From assembly GCA_946811185.2 (NCBI GenBank), contig OX328106.1:29076426-29140425 (forward strand): DNA of 64,000 nt, read 5' to 3'. The notes below the pieces were generated by a model that saw only the letters and a list, made by a program, of their open reading frames with translations, had not been told where the DNA came from and did no database searches. How positions within the stretch are numbered: position 1 is the stretch's first letter; every line of letters starts with the position of its first letter. Source of the DNA: Hippopus hippopus. Its lineage: Eukaryota > Mollusca > Bivalvia > Cardiida > Cardiidae. The position numbers and the translations under genes are program-made. Shown in pieces: positions 43,431 to 51,696 of the stretch.

Positions 43431-43736
43431 CTAAAAACAGCATCCGAAATTCGCTTGACAAATGGGGCATGCTTCAACTCTTTTTCTGATTACCATTGCT
43501 CCATTATCGAAAGTAATCTTCCTCCAAAATTCGATATCAACCAAAATGACATCCGGTGTTGTCTTTAAAAATAGTTGAACTAATCTTTCGCCGAGATCTT
43601 TGTATGGCTGTGTTATACGTTGTAGTTGGTTTTGTTCCTCCTCTCCTACGAAATGAGTGTTTAGTTGTAATAACTGTTGACCTGCATTTAGATATTCTTG
43701 GAGAGCCTCACGTAGTTGATAATTTATCTCCTCCAT
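43431..43736 (-). CDS. TIR-encoded small protein, left copy (101 aa)
   Basis: I do not recognise this family. ATG at 43736 follows a TATA-like element (TATAAA, minus strand, 43828-43833) by about 92 bases. The protein begins MEEINYQLREALQEYLNAGQ, is rich in Gln and Leu in a likely amphipathic helix, and ends in a cysteine cluster (CPIC then CC) that might bind zinc. It reads outward toward the element's end, away from the other minus-strand genes' shared promoter region. The right TIR encodes the same 101 residues at 54274-54579. A second open frame (43166-43477) overlaps its end but lacks an ATG. Confidence 0.6.
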   Translation of the reverse strand: MEEINYQLREALQEYLNAGQQLLQLNTHFVGEEEQNQLQRITQPYKDLGERLVQLFLKTTPDVILVDIEFWRKITFDNGAMVIRKRVEACPICQANFGCCF

Positions 43737-43827
43737 ATTGATACTGCTTCCGAATATTGATACCGCTTTCGAAGTGTTCGTTAGCTGAGAGTCAAAAAAT
43801 GATGAATGTATGGAAATAACGCCGAGC

Positions 43828-43833
43828 TTTATA
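43828..43833 (-). promoter_or_regulatory. TATA-like box of left TIR gene
   Basis: TATAAA on the minus strand, in the part of the TIR border that has diverged from the right copy (which has TATAAAAA at 54176). Confidence 0.5.
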
Positions 43834-44017
43834 CGTTTACTGAGGATTGAAAATTTTTTTAAAGAGCTCGGACCTGGCAGAAATCACATACATTTTTTTC
43901 CATGCTACGTTTCATGCTAATATAGCAAAAAAGTTATGACCCGTTGTATGGGAAAAAATGTAGACAGAACAAGTCTTTGGGGAAGACAGAATGAAGAAGT
44001 CTATTGTTTTTTGAACT

Positions 44018-44027
44018 TTTATTTATT
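44018..44027 (-). terminator. Poly(A) signal after the protease gene
   Basis: Minus strand reads TTCAATAAATAAAAG, preceded by GTTCAGTTCTG. The same block is present at 52431-52450, after the polymerase fragment. Confidence 0.65.
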
Positions 44028-44139
44028 GAACAGAACTGAACAATGAACATATTTACAATAAACATATTTTACAATGACCTGTAAAAAAGACAAAAATGAA
44101 ATATTTACAATGAACTGTTAACAAAAAGAAGATCATTTT

Positions 44140-44640
44140 TCACTGTTTGTAGGGGTTGAGTCTCTGAAATTTCTTGTATAGAATTCCGTAGTGTTGATTA
44201 AACCACAATGATACATCTCGATCGTTTCGGTGGTATTTCGTTGAGAGGAATTTCTGTTGAAGATATTTCTGTATATTGTATCCTCTAGCAGCAGCATCCA
44301 ATACAAAGATACAGTAAAGTCCACAAACTTTACCCTGTAGACTCTGAAGAGTTTGTCGATTGTATCTCCACGTTGAAGAATGATTGTCTAAAAAGTTAAT
44401 GATTTCTGGCTCAAGTGGTGGTAGCCCATACGAATCAAAGTATAGCACATTGTCATTATTATCAAATATCACTGCCACCCAGTGTTCTCCTGGTCTAATT
44501 GATCTCTCTGTATTCACAATGTAAGCTTTCACATGATTTGGTTTCTGTCGAGGTAACTGGTCTTTTGCACAGACTTTCGCCTGTAGATTTTTTATCCAGG
44601 TTCCGTGATCCAATATGTATTGAATTTCAGAAGTATACAT
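44140..44640 (-). CDS. Adenain-like cysteine protease (Polinton PRO)
   Basis: Polinton proteases are C5/Ulp1-like cysteine peptidases thought to mature the capsid. I start at ATG 44640; the open frame extends six codons upstream without ATG. In this 166-residue protein the catalytic set is visible: His53 in GEHWVAVIFD, Asp69 in YFDSYG, Gln99 in LQSLQG and Cys106 in VCGLYC. The spacing Gln-7-Cys and the CGLYC motif match adenovirus protease (CGLFC). It follows the Zn-motif gene by about 10 bases and precedes the poly(A) signal, so it is last in the structural block. No breaks are seen. Confidence 0.92.
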   Translation of the reverse strand: MYTSEIQYILDHGTWIKNLQAKVCAKDQLPRQKPNHVKAYIVNTERSIRPGEHWVAVIFDNNDNVLYFDSYGLPPLEPEIINFLDNHSSTWRYNRQTLQSLQGKVCGLYCIFVLDAAARGYNIQKYLQQKFLSTKYHRNDRDVSLWFNQHYGILYKKFQRLNPYKQ

Positions 44641-44650
44641 CACGTTTTTC

Positions 44651-45160
44651 TTAGTCACTTTCTTCCCAGGATTGTTTTACTTTGTCACACCAGTATTGTA
44701 AGTATGACTCTGTGATTTCAGATAAAATGTTTTGTTTTATATTTTGCCATATTCTGTCACTGTCATCGAGTTTCATTTCCATTAATTCAGGGTACCATTT
44801 TTCCATGATTTTGTATGGATTTAATTCCATCATAGCTTTTTCTATGAACATATCCGTATGTTCTTGTCTGTTCTTGAATAAACACAGATCGTGTTGTATT
44901 TGACTGGGGTGATCCACTTGACATCCGTAACACTGGTTGCGAACTTCACTGACAATAAGATTTTGTAATTCTTCAATCATATGTTTTTCGAAGCTATTGT
45001 GAATGTCATTTATCCGAGTAGAGATGCACTTTGGAGTAGAATATTTCACTTTTTCTGCTTCTTCTCTCAGTGATATAGCAAATCTGAGTCCCAACATCGT
45101 TTTTCTATATATGCTCTTTAGTCCTGAAAAGGACTGTTTTTCTGATGTAATTTTTTCCAA
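44651..45160 (-). CDS. Conserved Polinton protein with Cys/His cluster (about 169 aa)
   Basis: Function unknown. The frame opens at TTG 45160, immediately after the capsid gene's stop. The first ATG is at 45097 (MLGLRFAISLREEAEKV), so true length may be 148 residues. The middle contains CYGCQVDHPSQIQHDLC (C77, C80, H90, C93 in the longer numbering), a plausible zinc site. The rest is charged and helical, ending SYLQYWCDKVKQSWEESD. I recall similar proteins beside capsid genes in mollusc Polintons, but cannot name a family. The position between capsid and protease suggests a virion or assembly role, which is inference. Confidence 0.75.
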   Translation of the reverse strand: MEKITSEKQSFSGLKSIYRKTMLGLRFAISLREEAEKVKYSTPKCISTRINDIHNSFEKHMIEELQNLIVSEVRNQCYGCQVDHPSQIQHDLCLFKNRQEHTDMFIEKAMMELNPYKIMEKWYPELMEMKLDDSDRIWQNIKQNILSEITESYLQYWCDKVKQSWEESD

Positions 45161-45162
45161 AG

Positions 45163-46470
45163 TTAGTAATCTGTGATGATTTCTCTCAAACTGTTGATCT
45201 CGACCTGATTGTCAAATTCAGCAAAAACAATAACGTTGATCACTGCTGCCAAGGCTTGGGCGAATTGAAGCTCAATTCGAAGACTTCCAGTTTTTATAGG
45301 GTGAAGTTGACCTTCTTCACTGCCTTGATCGGCTGTCAAATCGTAACCCCACAAACAGTATCCACCAGCATAATCTTCTTTGGCAATATCAAATGATTTA
45401 TTGAGTCCGAAGGCTGAGACAGCCTGATACATTGACAAATATGATTTCAAATACAAACCATTTTCAAAGTCAGGCTCAAAGGGTCTGTTATGAATACTGT
45501 GACCATTACATGATACATCTATTTTTGACAGATTGAAATGTTGGAAGAAAAATGGATTGGTATCATAACCTCCATTATAACTAGCATTTGTTACCATTGC
45601 AATGAAAATACGTTTCGGAAGCTGTCCTTGAAACAAATGATCTTCAACTTTAGACTGAAGTCCCATGCCAATGGTAAAAGTCTTTACTTCTACTCTGCGG
45701 ATAGGAATTTTCATGTTTTGCTGAGAAATAATTTGATTTAGATCATTCGCAATAACAGGCAACAATTCAACATTTCGCATATGCAGACTGACTGTTTCCA
45801 GTACAATTTTTGTAGCTGGTGCACCAGTACCTCCCGTAAGACAAAAGTTTGATGAGACTCTGTTTAATCTAAGTCTGATTTCAATACCGTTAGGCAAATA
45901 TTTTTCTTGCTGAAATAGATCAAGATGCAATCGCCCGAAAAGCTCTGCAGTTTTGCTTAGTGTGATTACACCGATTCTTCCTTTTAATCCTTCATTATCC
46001 CCATCATGGTTGAGTGCTCCGAATTCCCCACTGGTGTCTTCGATCCAAAGTACACCACCTTTCAAAAACGTAGTCTTGCAGTCGGCATTATATGACAGAA
46101 GATTTTCGATATATGCTCTGTATGGATAGGTGTCTGAATTACTGTTGATTAGTTTATTATTTAGATACAAATCGACACTGCTAAACATACTGTGCATGAA
46201 ATTGTTTACAGGGGCTACATTTGAGCCGGCATCTAAATTGCTGCCATCTGCTTTAACGATTTTGAATTTGATATACAAATACGATTGTGATAAATCTGTC
46301 CAATGTTCGGTTTGAGGTGGTATGATGAATTCTATCGGTGAATTGTTTGTCAAAGATGATATTGGAAAATGTTCAACCCATTGACTTTCTTGCATCGTTG
46401 TCAATGTGGGTGGTACAGAAAGAACATCGAGTTCTGATTTACTGCATTCGCAAGATCCGCTTTGCATCAT
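45163..46470 (-). CDS. Major capsid protein (double jelly-roll, 'F54H12.2-like')
   Basis: Polinton major capsid proteins form pseudo-hexameric capsomers related to adenovirus hexon and PRD1 P3. The frame opens at TTG 46476; ATGs at 46470 and 46467 are the likely starts, giving about 435 residues, normal for the family. Recognisable segments are QTEHWTDLSQSYLYIKFKIV, NNFMHSMFSSVDLYLNNKLI, YPYRAYIENLLSY and the C-terminal SLRIELQFAQALAAVINVIV-type strand with AEFDNQVEI. These are the hallmarks of the 'F54H12.2-like' proteins annotated in many invertebrates. It is uninterrupted. It lies 15 bases after the stop frame of the core-type gene and two bases before the next open frame, like a compact transcription unit. 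Confidence 0.92.
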   Translation of the reverse strand: MMQSGSCECSKSELDVLSVPPTLTTMQESQWVEHFPISSLTNNSPIEFIIPPQTEHWTDLSQSYLYIKFKIVKADGSNLDAGSNVAPVNNFMHSMFSSVDLYLNNKLINSNSDTYPYRAYIENLLSYNADCKTTFLKGGVLWIEDTSGEFGALNHDGDNEGLKGRIGVITLSKTAELFGRLHLDLFQQEKYLPNGIEIRLRLNRVSSNFCLTGGTGAPATKIVLETVSLHMRNVELLPVIANDLNQIISQQNMKIPIRRVEVKTFTIGMGLQSKVEDHLFQGQLPKRIFIAMVTNASYNGGYDTNPFFFQHFNLSKIDVSCNGHSIHNRPFEPDFENGLYLKSYLSMYQAVSAFGLNKSFDIAKEDYAGGYCLWGYDLTADQGSEEGQLHPIKTGSLRIELQFAQALAAVINVIVFAEFDNQVEINSLREIITDY

Positions 46471-46491
46471 TTTCAAAAAAGATTTTTTCTC

Positions 46492-46871
46492 TCAATCAAA
46501 TATATCAAGAGGTCTCGGTCTAGTGTAATGATTTCTTTGTCTTTTATTAATAATCTTACCCCTGTGAGATCGAGAAGATAAATGACTTGTCTTTTGTGAT
46601 TTTCGTTTATTTATCCCAGGTATTAACTGTTGGGATAAATTATTAACATATTGTTTCCCCGCGAGACTGCAACTTTTTTAGGGTTTTTACCACGTAAAAG
46701 GATATCTTCTGTTGCACGTATTCCTTGTTTGATTCCTTCTTTTTTTATAGCATTAAAACCAGATTTGACCAAGGGTTTAAGCAATGGTGTCACTGTTTTA
46801 AGCGCTGATCTAAATAGGGAACCTAATCCATACCCATACTGATGTTTTATGCCACGATAAACTGGCAGCAT
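46492..46871 (-). pseudogene. Small basic core/membrane-active protein (pX/pVI-like), frameshifted
   Basis: Begins at ATG 46871 with MLPVYRGIKHQYGYGLGSLF, an aromatic/glycine start followed by an amphipathic segment (LKTVTPLLKPLVKSG) and a basic stretch. Adintovirus/Polinton proteins of this kind are compared to adenovirus minor core proteins. The first frame stops at 46623-46625 after 82 residues. A second frame, open from the CGGGGAAA run at about 46652-46664 down to the TGA at 46492-46494, is Lys/Arg-rich and ends in a DIF-type tail. A single-base indel in the G-run is the simplest explanation. Programmed shifting is possible but unsupported. Confidence 0.75.
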
Positions 46872-46918
46872 TTTTTGTCAATGTATCAGTTTAATTATTT
46901 CAAAATATCAAATATTTC

Positions 46919-47815
46919 TTATTTTTTCTGTCTGAAATGTAACTTGACGATTGTCTTACCAGTAATGAAATGAAACGATATGCCAGAATCCCCTGTTATT
47001 TGAATGTGAATAGTATCAAAATCAGATTTCGAAACGGGGATATAATGCGGTAATGTAATATCATGGTTGATATGTTGGGTTTCATAATTATTTTCAACTG
47101 ATTCGGTTGGTTTGAACGGTAAAACACGAAGTATAGGAGCAAATGTATCACCCACTATAGTGTGTTCGGCAATATCTGAATAAACAAACATATGGTTGTA
47201 GCCAGCATCGATGTTAGGACTGTATTTAAATGCATTTAAAAATCTTCTACCCGGATAAATCACCTCGTTTTGAAATTCTGGCGATCCTCCCAGTTTTAAA
47301 AACAGCGATGAGTGGAATTTGATTCCGGTTTTTGTAATATTTCTGATTGCAAGTTTCGGACGTTTGGATGAGGTTGAATAGCTAATAGACAGTAGCATTG
47401 AATTCTTTTGAAGGATACCCGATAGGTTATTTTGAACCAAATCATCGATCACCTCTATAATATGCTTTGGTGAAGTGTAACTACCCGGTGGAAAGGTAAA
47501 TAGAATTGACCATTTTTCTGCTCTAGCTTTATCGTCTCGCCTTAATACAGATATCTCCATATTATCTCTTTTTTTATCTGCCGCTGCTGCTGCATTGTAT
47601 AAAGCGTTATCTGCAGTTATAATTTCGAACTTTGCTTCTTGTTCACTTACGTTTAAAAACTGAGAGGGGGTAATAAGTTGAACTAATGCAACTTCCCAAT
47701 TTTCCCTATCAATATGAACTGTCTTTGGTAAATGAACTTTAAAACAGCACTGTGTGTTGTTCGGATAAAGGTTTATGGAACTATCGCTAGGTAGAGTAAC
47801 ATAAAATGAATTCAT
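46919..47815 (-). CDS. Minor capsid protein (penton-like, single jelly-roll)
   Basis: Polinton minor capsid proteins occupy the capsid vertices. ATG at 47815 starts MNSFYVTLPSDSSINLYPNN, followed by NTQCCFKVHLP and ENWEVALVQLITPSQFLNV, the characteristic N-terminal strands. Length is 298 residues, within the family range. Later segments (FPPGSYTSPKHIIEVIDDLV; VGDTFAPILRVLPF near the C-terminus) are also typical. The frame is intact. It sits 11 bases after the membrane-protein gene and 47 bases before the core-type gene. Confidence 0.9.
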   Translation of the reverse strand: MNSFYVTLPSDSSINLYPNNTQCCFKVHLPKTVHIDRENWEVALVQLITPSQFLNVSEQEAKFEIITADNALYNAAAAADKKRDNMEISVLRRDDKARAEKWSILFTFPPGSYTSPKHIIEVIDDLVQNNLSGILQKNSMLLSISYSTSSKRPKLAIRNITKTGIKFHSSLFLKLGGSPEFQNEVIYPGRRFLNAFKYSPNIDAGYNHMFVYSDIAEHTIVGDTFAPILRVLPFKPTESVENNYETQHINHDITLPHYIPVSKSDFDTIHIQITGDSGISFHFITGKTIVKLHFRQKK

Positions 47816-47826
47816 TTTTTAATATT

Positions 47827-48132
47827 TTATTTTTTACTGTCAATGAAATCAAGCCCCGGTTGTTTTTGTTCTGTCTTTGTGAATTTTAACCCCGGAGATG
47901 GGAGAATATATCCGAGTGAACTACTTAACAGTATCAACCACAATTCACGATCCTGACTTTTAATACTTAAATGTACTATGGAGGTTGCAATAATTGCGTA
48001 AATGACTATTATCTGTGAAATATATGTAAACTGATTCTTTGGAACACGATTTCCACAGCAGCTGTAATTTTTAGTACCAACACTATCGACACTTTCTGTC
48101 GCGCACTCAATGTTTGACTGTGAATTCATCAT
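47827..48132 (-). CDS. Conserved small Polinton membrane protein (101 aa)
   Basis: Function unknown. ATG at 48132. A cysteine/proline motif YSCCGNRVPKNQ is followed by a hydrophobic segment (ISQIIVIYAIIATSIVHLSI) and a second one (LWLILLSSSLGYILPSP), giving two predicted membrane spans with a short loop. I recall similar two-span proteins between capsid and integrase genes in animal Polintons. A role in an internal membrane or in exit from cells is speculation. The leader upstream is a run of short AT-rich repeats. Confidence 0.75.
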   Translation of the reverse strand: MMNSQSNIECATESVDSVGTKNYSCCGNRVPKNQFTYISQIIVIYAIIATSIVHLSIKSQDRELWLILLSSSLGYILPSPGLKFTKTEQKQPGLDFIDSKK

Positions 48133-48146
48133 AAATGTACTGTCTT

Positions 48147-48208
48147 TTTATAAGATTTTTTATTATAAGATTTTTTATCTATAAGATTTTTTTATCTATA
48201 AGATTTTT
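48147..48208 (-). repeat. Short tandem repeat in leader of membrane-protein gene
   Basis: Four units of ATCTTATAGATAAAAA type lie between the integrase stop and the next ATG, overlapping the last integrase codons. The TATA-like content could serve as promoter. Confidence 0.6.
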
Positions 48209-49328
48209 TCCCCTTCAAAGACACCAAATGCGATTCTGGTATCCAACTTTGAAATTTTTTTGGATAACCTTTCCAATTGACTTTTATTTCTTTGATTAAT
48301 TTTTTGCCCTCACGCCTTGTACGTCTATCAAGAACTGAATCAATTTCATAGACTTCGTCATCTTTTATTAATTGAAGTTCGTATTCATAATAACTTCCCA
48401 AAATTTGTTCACCCTGTAAATCTTTTATTTTATAGGTGATAGGTGAAAATGTCTTGTTAACATGAGTGATTTCAAATATTTCTTGCGTCCAATTTGGTAA
48501 ATATCCCTTATCAAATGTGCGTTTTGTTTTATTGATCCGAACACGATCTCCAATTTCGAATTTTGGCTTTTTCGTCATAGCGATTGTCGATAATCGAGGA
48601 TACAGATTTTTCGAAACCTCTGCCTCATTTGATTTTGTTACCATTGCTGGAGATGTTTTAATACTTCTGTGAAAAGTATGATTGTAATTCTGAACTAAAG
48701 AATTCAGTACGTCAATGTAACGTCTTGTTTTCTTGTACGTAAAGTATTTCCACATTCTCGATTTTAAAGTTCGTTGAAATCTTTCAACGAGGCTTGCTTT
48801 TGTCTCTGGATTTTCGGTGGTGAAAAAATGAATCTGACTCTTTTTCAAGTATTGTTGAAACAGTTTGTTTTTGAATTCCGAACCTTTATCTGTTTGAAGT
48901 GCCAAAGGTTTTCGTTTTGATTTCTGAACAATAGATTGAAATGCTCGAATCAAAGTTTTTCCCATTTTATTTGGAATAGGGACAACCCATGAAAATCTTG
49001 AAAACACGTCGATTACACAAAGTAAATATTTCTTGTTATCATTTTGTTTTGCTAAATGTTGCATGTCGGCCAAGTCAGCTTGCCATTGATAATCTATACC
49101 ACTTACAATAGTTTTTCGTCTTTTAAAACGTCGACGGATTGGTTTGTGTAAGGTATAGGTGGATTCACCTCGTAACCACTCTTGAACATCTTTGTATCTT
49201 ATTCCTTTCAAAACAGATTTTGCAGCGTGATACAATTGGTTTATTCCAGTAAATGCGACAGTACTTTTGGGATCATAAAATAACTTTCTTAACACGTAAT
49301 CAAGTTTAGGCTTTACCAGGGCTCCCAT
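48192..49328 (-). CDS. Integrase, retroviral type with chromodomain (Polinton INT)
   Basis: Inserts the element's DNA into the host genome by strand transfer. ATG at 49328; 378 residues. The RNase H-fold core shows Asp85 in QWQADLADM, Asp147 in LQTDKGSEF and Glu182 in SLVERFQRTLKSR, with 34 residues between the last two (DD35E). A SH3-like tail (GDRVRINKTKRTFDKGYLPN) is followed by a C-terminal chromodomain (EIDSVLDRRTRREGK, KVNWKGYPKKFQSWIPE). Chromodomains are usual in Polinton integrases and may guide insertion to chromatin. All catalytic residues are present. It overlaps the upstream gene by 16 bases. Confidence 0.95.
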   Translation of the reverse strand: MGALVKPKLDYVLRKLFYDPKSTVAFTGINQLYHAAKSVLKGIRYKDVQEWLRGESTYTLHKPIRRRFKRRKTIVSGIDYQWQADLADMQHLAKQNDNKKYLLCVIDVFSRFSWVVPIPNKMGKTLIRAFQSIVQKSKRKPLALQTDKGSEFKNKLFQQYLKKSQIHFFTTENPETKASLVERFQRTLKSRMWKYFTYKKTRRYIDVLNSLVQNYNHTFHRSIKTSPAMVTKSNEAEVSKNLYPRLSTIAMTKKPKFEIGDRVRINKTKRTFDKGYLPNWTQEIFEITHVNKTFSPITYKIKDLQGEQILGSYYEYELQLIKDDEVYEIDSVLDRRTRREGKKLIKEIKVNWKGYPKKFQSWIPESHLVSLKGKKSYR

Positions 49329-50197
49329 GACTGAGCCGTTTTACGACTAGGGGTCTTTTTTATAGAATCTGGTGGAGTTAACAACTCTTTAGTATAGAAT
49401 TGCTTCAGTCTTTCTTTTTCTTCAGGTTTCATGTATGGAGTTTTCATGTATGGAGTTTTCATCGTAGATTTTTTAACACTTTTTGCAGGCGATTTCCTTG
49501 CAGTTTTTTGTACACTTTTTGGTGTGTGAAATAAGTAATCAGACTCACCATGGGATTCTTCATCTTCACTCAGCGGCTTATCATAAGCTTTATCATAAGT
49601 TTTATGCATCCACCTCCATCTGCTTGGATTGCCAATGACTTCTTGCGGAATATTACTTTCATGTAATGCCTTTGAAAAGGTTTTCCAGCCTTTGGGTTCA
49701 ACACCTTTTCTTTGACGTATTGCATCATTGACAAGATCGATGATATTGGAACCATGAATGCGTCCGCCTTTATATGACACAACTCCTTGTTCATCCCAAG
49801 TTAAATTATTGTTATCTTTTATCATATTCAAAAGTAACTCGGCTTTTCTTTTCATGGTTTTTGGTACACTTTGCAAAATTTGATCATGCAAGGTAACAGA
49901 TGTTGATTTCTGTGCACTATCATCACTTTTTGTCGTTGAAAGTAAATTGTTCAAAGTCGGTCTTGCTTTTTGAAGAGAATTTTGTAACTTAAACAAAGTC
50001 TCACCATACTTTTGAGCTTTCTCCGATTCTGATAAATTGGTGTTTTGTAAAATATGTCCCATGTCCTGTTGAAGATGTACTACATCTACAACTTGTGGAT
50101 TGGGTGGTAAACGAGGTCTTTGAGCTTGTTCGGCTTTCCAACGATTCATATTTTCTAAGGTTTGGTAAGGCACAATAACCATTTTTTTAACAGACAT
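49313..50197 (-). CDS. Conserved Polinton accessory protein (294 aa)
   Basis: I do not know the function. ATG at 50197 gives MSVKKMVIVPYQTLENMNRW, a start I associate with proteins next to Polinton integrases. The middle has a compact segment, GGRIHGSNIIDLVNDAIRQR followed by KGWKTFSKALHESNIPQEV, suggesting a folded DNA- or protein-binding domain. The tail is low-complexity and basic (SVQKTARKSPAKSVKKS) with a repeated MKTPYMKTPYMK. It overlaps the integrase start by 16 bases, so translation or transcription is likely coupled. Confidence 0.75.
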   Translation of the reverse strand: MSVKKMVIVPYQTLENMNRWKAEQAQRPRLPPNPQVVDVVHLQQDMGHILQNTNLSESEKAQKYGETLFKLQNSLQKARPTLNNLLSTTKSDDSAQKSTSVTLHDQILQSVPKTMKRKAELLLNMIKDNNNLTWDEQGVVSYKGGRIHGSNIIDLVNDAIRQRKGVEPKGWKTFSKALHESNIPQEVIGNPSRWRWMHKTYDKAYDKPLSEDEESHGESDYLFHTPKSVQKTARKSPAKSVKKSTMKTPYMKTPYMKPEEKERLKQFYTKELLTPPDSIKKTPSRKTAQSWEPW

Positions 50198-50215
50198 AAT
50201 TTAAAAATTATAAAA

Positions 50216-50635
50216 TTACAAGGCCTTAAGAGCTCCTCCTATTCCTCCGATAACGGCTTTTCCTAACAATGGTAATAATGCAGGACCAAGCAATTGAAGA
50301 AATCCACCTTTTTGATTTAATATTTGTTTTTTATTTTTTACTGAGACTGATTTCGAAGCTAAACGTCTGAGATGCTGTCTACTTGAATACAATTTCTTCT
50401 TCTGAGGTGATGATAAATGTACATTGCCTTTTAAAACATTATGACAGCATTCCGATATGCATTTTATCACTTCAGGTGATGAATCTTTTACAAGTTTTTT
50501 ACGTGCTTTTGGCTTAGCCTGTATCATAGCCATAACCATTGAACCATGTTTTTTTATCAGAGGTGTTTTCTTCTTCATGTTGACTTGATCTCGATTTCGG
50601 ATTAAATGATAATACAAGTTCCATACCACTAACAT
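50216..50635 (-). CDS. Small basic protein with glycine-rich hydrophobic tail (139 aa)
   Basis: ATG 50635; a second ATG at 50578 (MKKKTPLIKKHGSMV) fits the family better, giving 120 residues. The body is Lys-rich with ECCHNVLKGNVHLSSPQKKK and SVSVKNKKQILNQKGGFL. The end is hydrophobic, LLGPALLPLLGKAVIGGIGG, like a membrane-active peptide. The segment NVLKGN through KGGFL aligns by eye with residues about 47-100 of the next gene upstream (50686-51591), so the two share a module. A role in genome packing or membrane penetration is inferred from composition only. Confidence 0.75.
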   Translation of the reverse strand: MLVVWNLYYHLIRNRDQVNMKKKTPLIKKHGSMVMAMIQAKPKARKKLVKDSSPEVIKCISECCHNVLKGNVHLSSPQKKKLYSSRQHLRRLASKSVSVKNKKQILNQKGGFLQLLGPALLPLLGKAVIGGIGGALKAL

Positions 50636-50685
50636 TTATAGCTAATATAATGTTTTTTGTAGACAAAATTTGTTGTTAAAATTTC

Positions 50686-51591
50686 TTAAGAAAACTGTGA
50701 ATAGAGATCGTCGGCTAATGTAGCGGCTGTAGATAAAGATGAATCCACGGGAACAGATCTTCCTTTCCCAAGGTGGAGCACCTCATTTTTGTCGTCAAGA
50801 TTATATCTCCCTGTATCAAGGTTGTGTTTCACCATATCATAAAACATTCGTTTATATTTTTTTAACCCTTTTTTATGTTTAGCTAATGTCTTTGGAGACC
50901 ACGTGCTGGAGGGGATTTCTTGAAACGATAATTTTTTACCTGGTAATATGAATCTTGAATACTTTCTTTCGTAATCCTGCAGTTTTTTTCTCATTCTTTC
51001 CTCTTCGGATTTCGGATACTGTTGATGTTCTGAAATGTTGCTTCCTACAGAACTTCGTTTTCGGGTAGTAACAAATCTTTCATCAATCGTAATTGGGGCA
51101 TGCTTCTTTGGTGGTGAATTCTTCTTCTTTGGAGATTTTTTCTTTGGTGGAGCACGCTTTCTTGGAGTAAGCTTTTTTGGAGATTTCTTCTTTTGCGGAG
51201 CACGCTTTCGTGGAACACGTTTTCGAGTTTGTCTTTCAGCTCCAAATTTTCTGATGGTTTTTGTTCCATCCCATCTCAGCAAACTTCTGATAATCACACC
51301 ACCTAGAAATCCACCCCCTCCAGGTTTTAAAATGATTTTACGTTTACTTTCCTCATCTATGGACGGATCTGCTAGCTGTTCAATATCTGCTCTATGTTTT
51401 GTCATGTACGTTATGGTTTGTTTTGGTAATTTGATTTTATTTTCGATGATGTTTTGCGCAGCTAATGTAAACCATTTTAAAATTTCTTTTAATCCTGCTT
51501 TTAACACAGCTTCTCTTTCATGTTTATCGGTTTGTTGACTTAAATTTCGCAAAGCAACTAAAACCGATCTTGGTGTAGGTGGCAAGTCCAT
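50686..51591 (-). CDS. Basic, SPKK-rich DNA-packaging-like protein (301 aa)
   Basis: ATG at 51591 (MDLPPTPRSVLVALRNLSQQ). Residues about 47-100 (NIIENKIKLPKQT through ILKPGGGGFLGG) resemble the neighbouring 139-residue protein. Residues about 120-170 are an array of KKKSPKK, RKRAPPKK and similar motifs, as in histone H1 and protamine-like tails that bind the DNA minor groove. The C-terminal third is folded-looking and charged (LSFQEIPSSTWSPKTLAKHK, LGKGRSVPVDSSLSTAATLA). It is a plausible core protein compacting the element's DNA. Function is inferred from composition; the frame is intact. Confidence 0.75.
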   Translation of the reverse strand: MDLPPTPRSVLVALRNLSQQTDKHEREAVLKAGLKEILKWFTLAAQNIIENKIKLPKQTITYMTKHRADIEQLADPSIDEESKRKIILKPGGGGFLGGVIIRSLLRWDGTKTIRKFGAERQTRKRVPRKRAPQKKKSPKKLTPRKRAPPKKKSPKKKNSPPKKHAPITIDERFVTTRKRSSVGSNISEHQQYPKSEEERMRKKLQDYERKYSRFILPGKKLSFQEIPSSTWSPKTLAKHKKGLKKYKRMFYDMVKHNLDTGRYNLDDKNEVLHLGKGRSVPVDSSLSTAATLADDLYSQFS

Positions 51592-51696
51592 GTTTACTCA
51601 CGGATGGGTATCATAAAAATGATTTATATTTAAAAATGTAGTTCTCTTTTAAAGCAAGAACTTTTGCATAAAAAACTTTTCTTAAAGAAACTTTTT

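Larger units (their letters stand above)
42227..43820 (+). repeat. Left terminal inverted repeat
   Basis: Nearly identical to the complement of 54190-55782. The differences I found are a G-run of 8 (42493-42500) against 7, and A versus T at 43756. Similarity continues, much diverged, to about 43883. It includes a terminal palindrome, a 63-bp repeat array and an outward small gene. Confidence 0.95.

Noticed and set aside
51035..51538. A 167-codon plus-strand frame rich in Phe and Gly
   Set aside because: Antisense shadow of the Lys-rich SPKK region of the minus-strand core-type gene.
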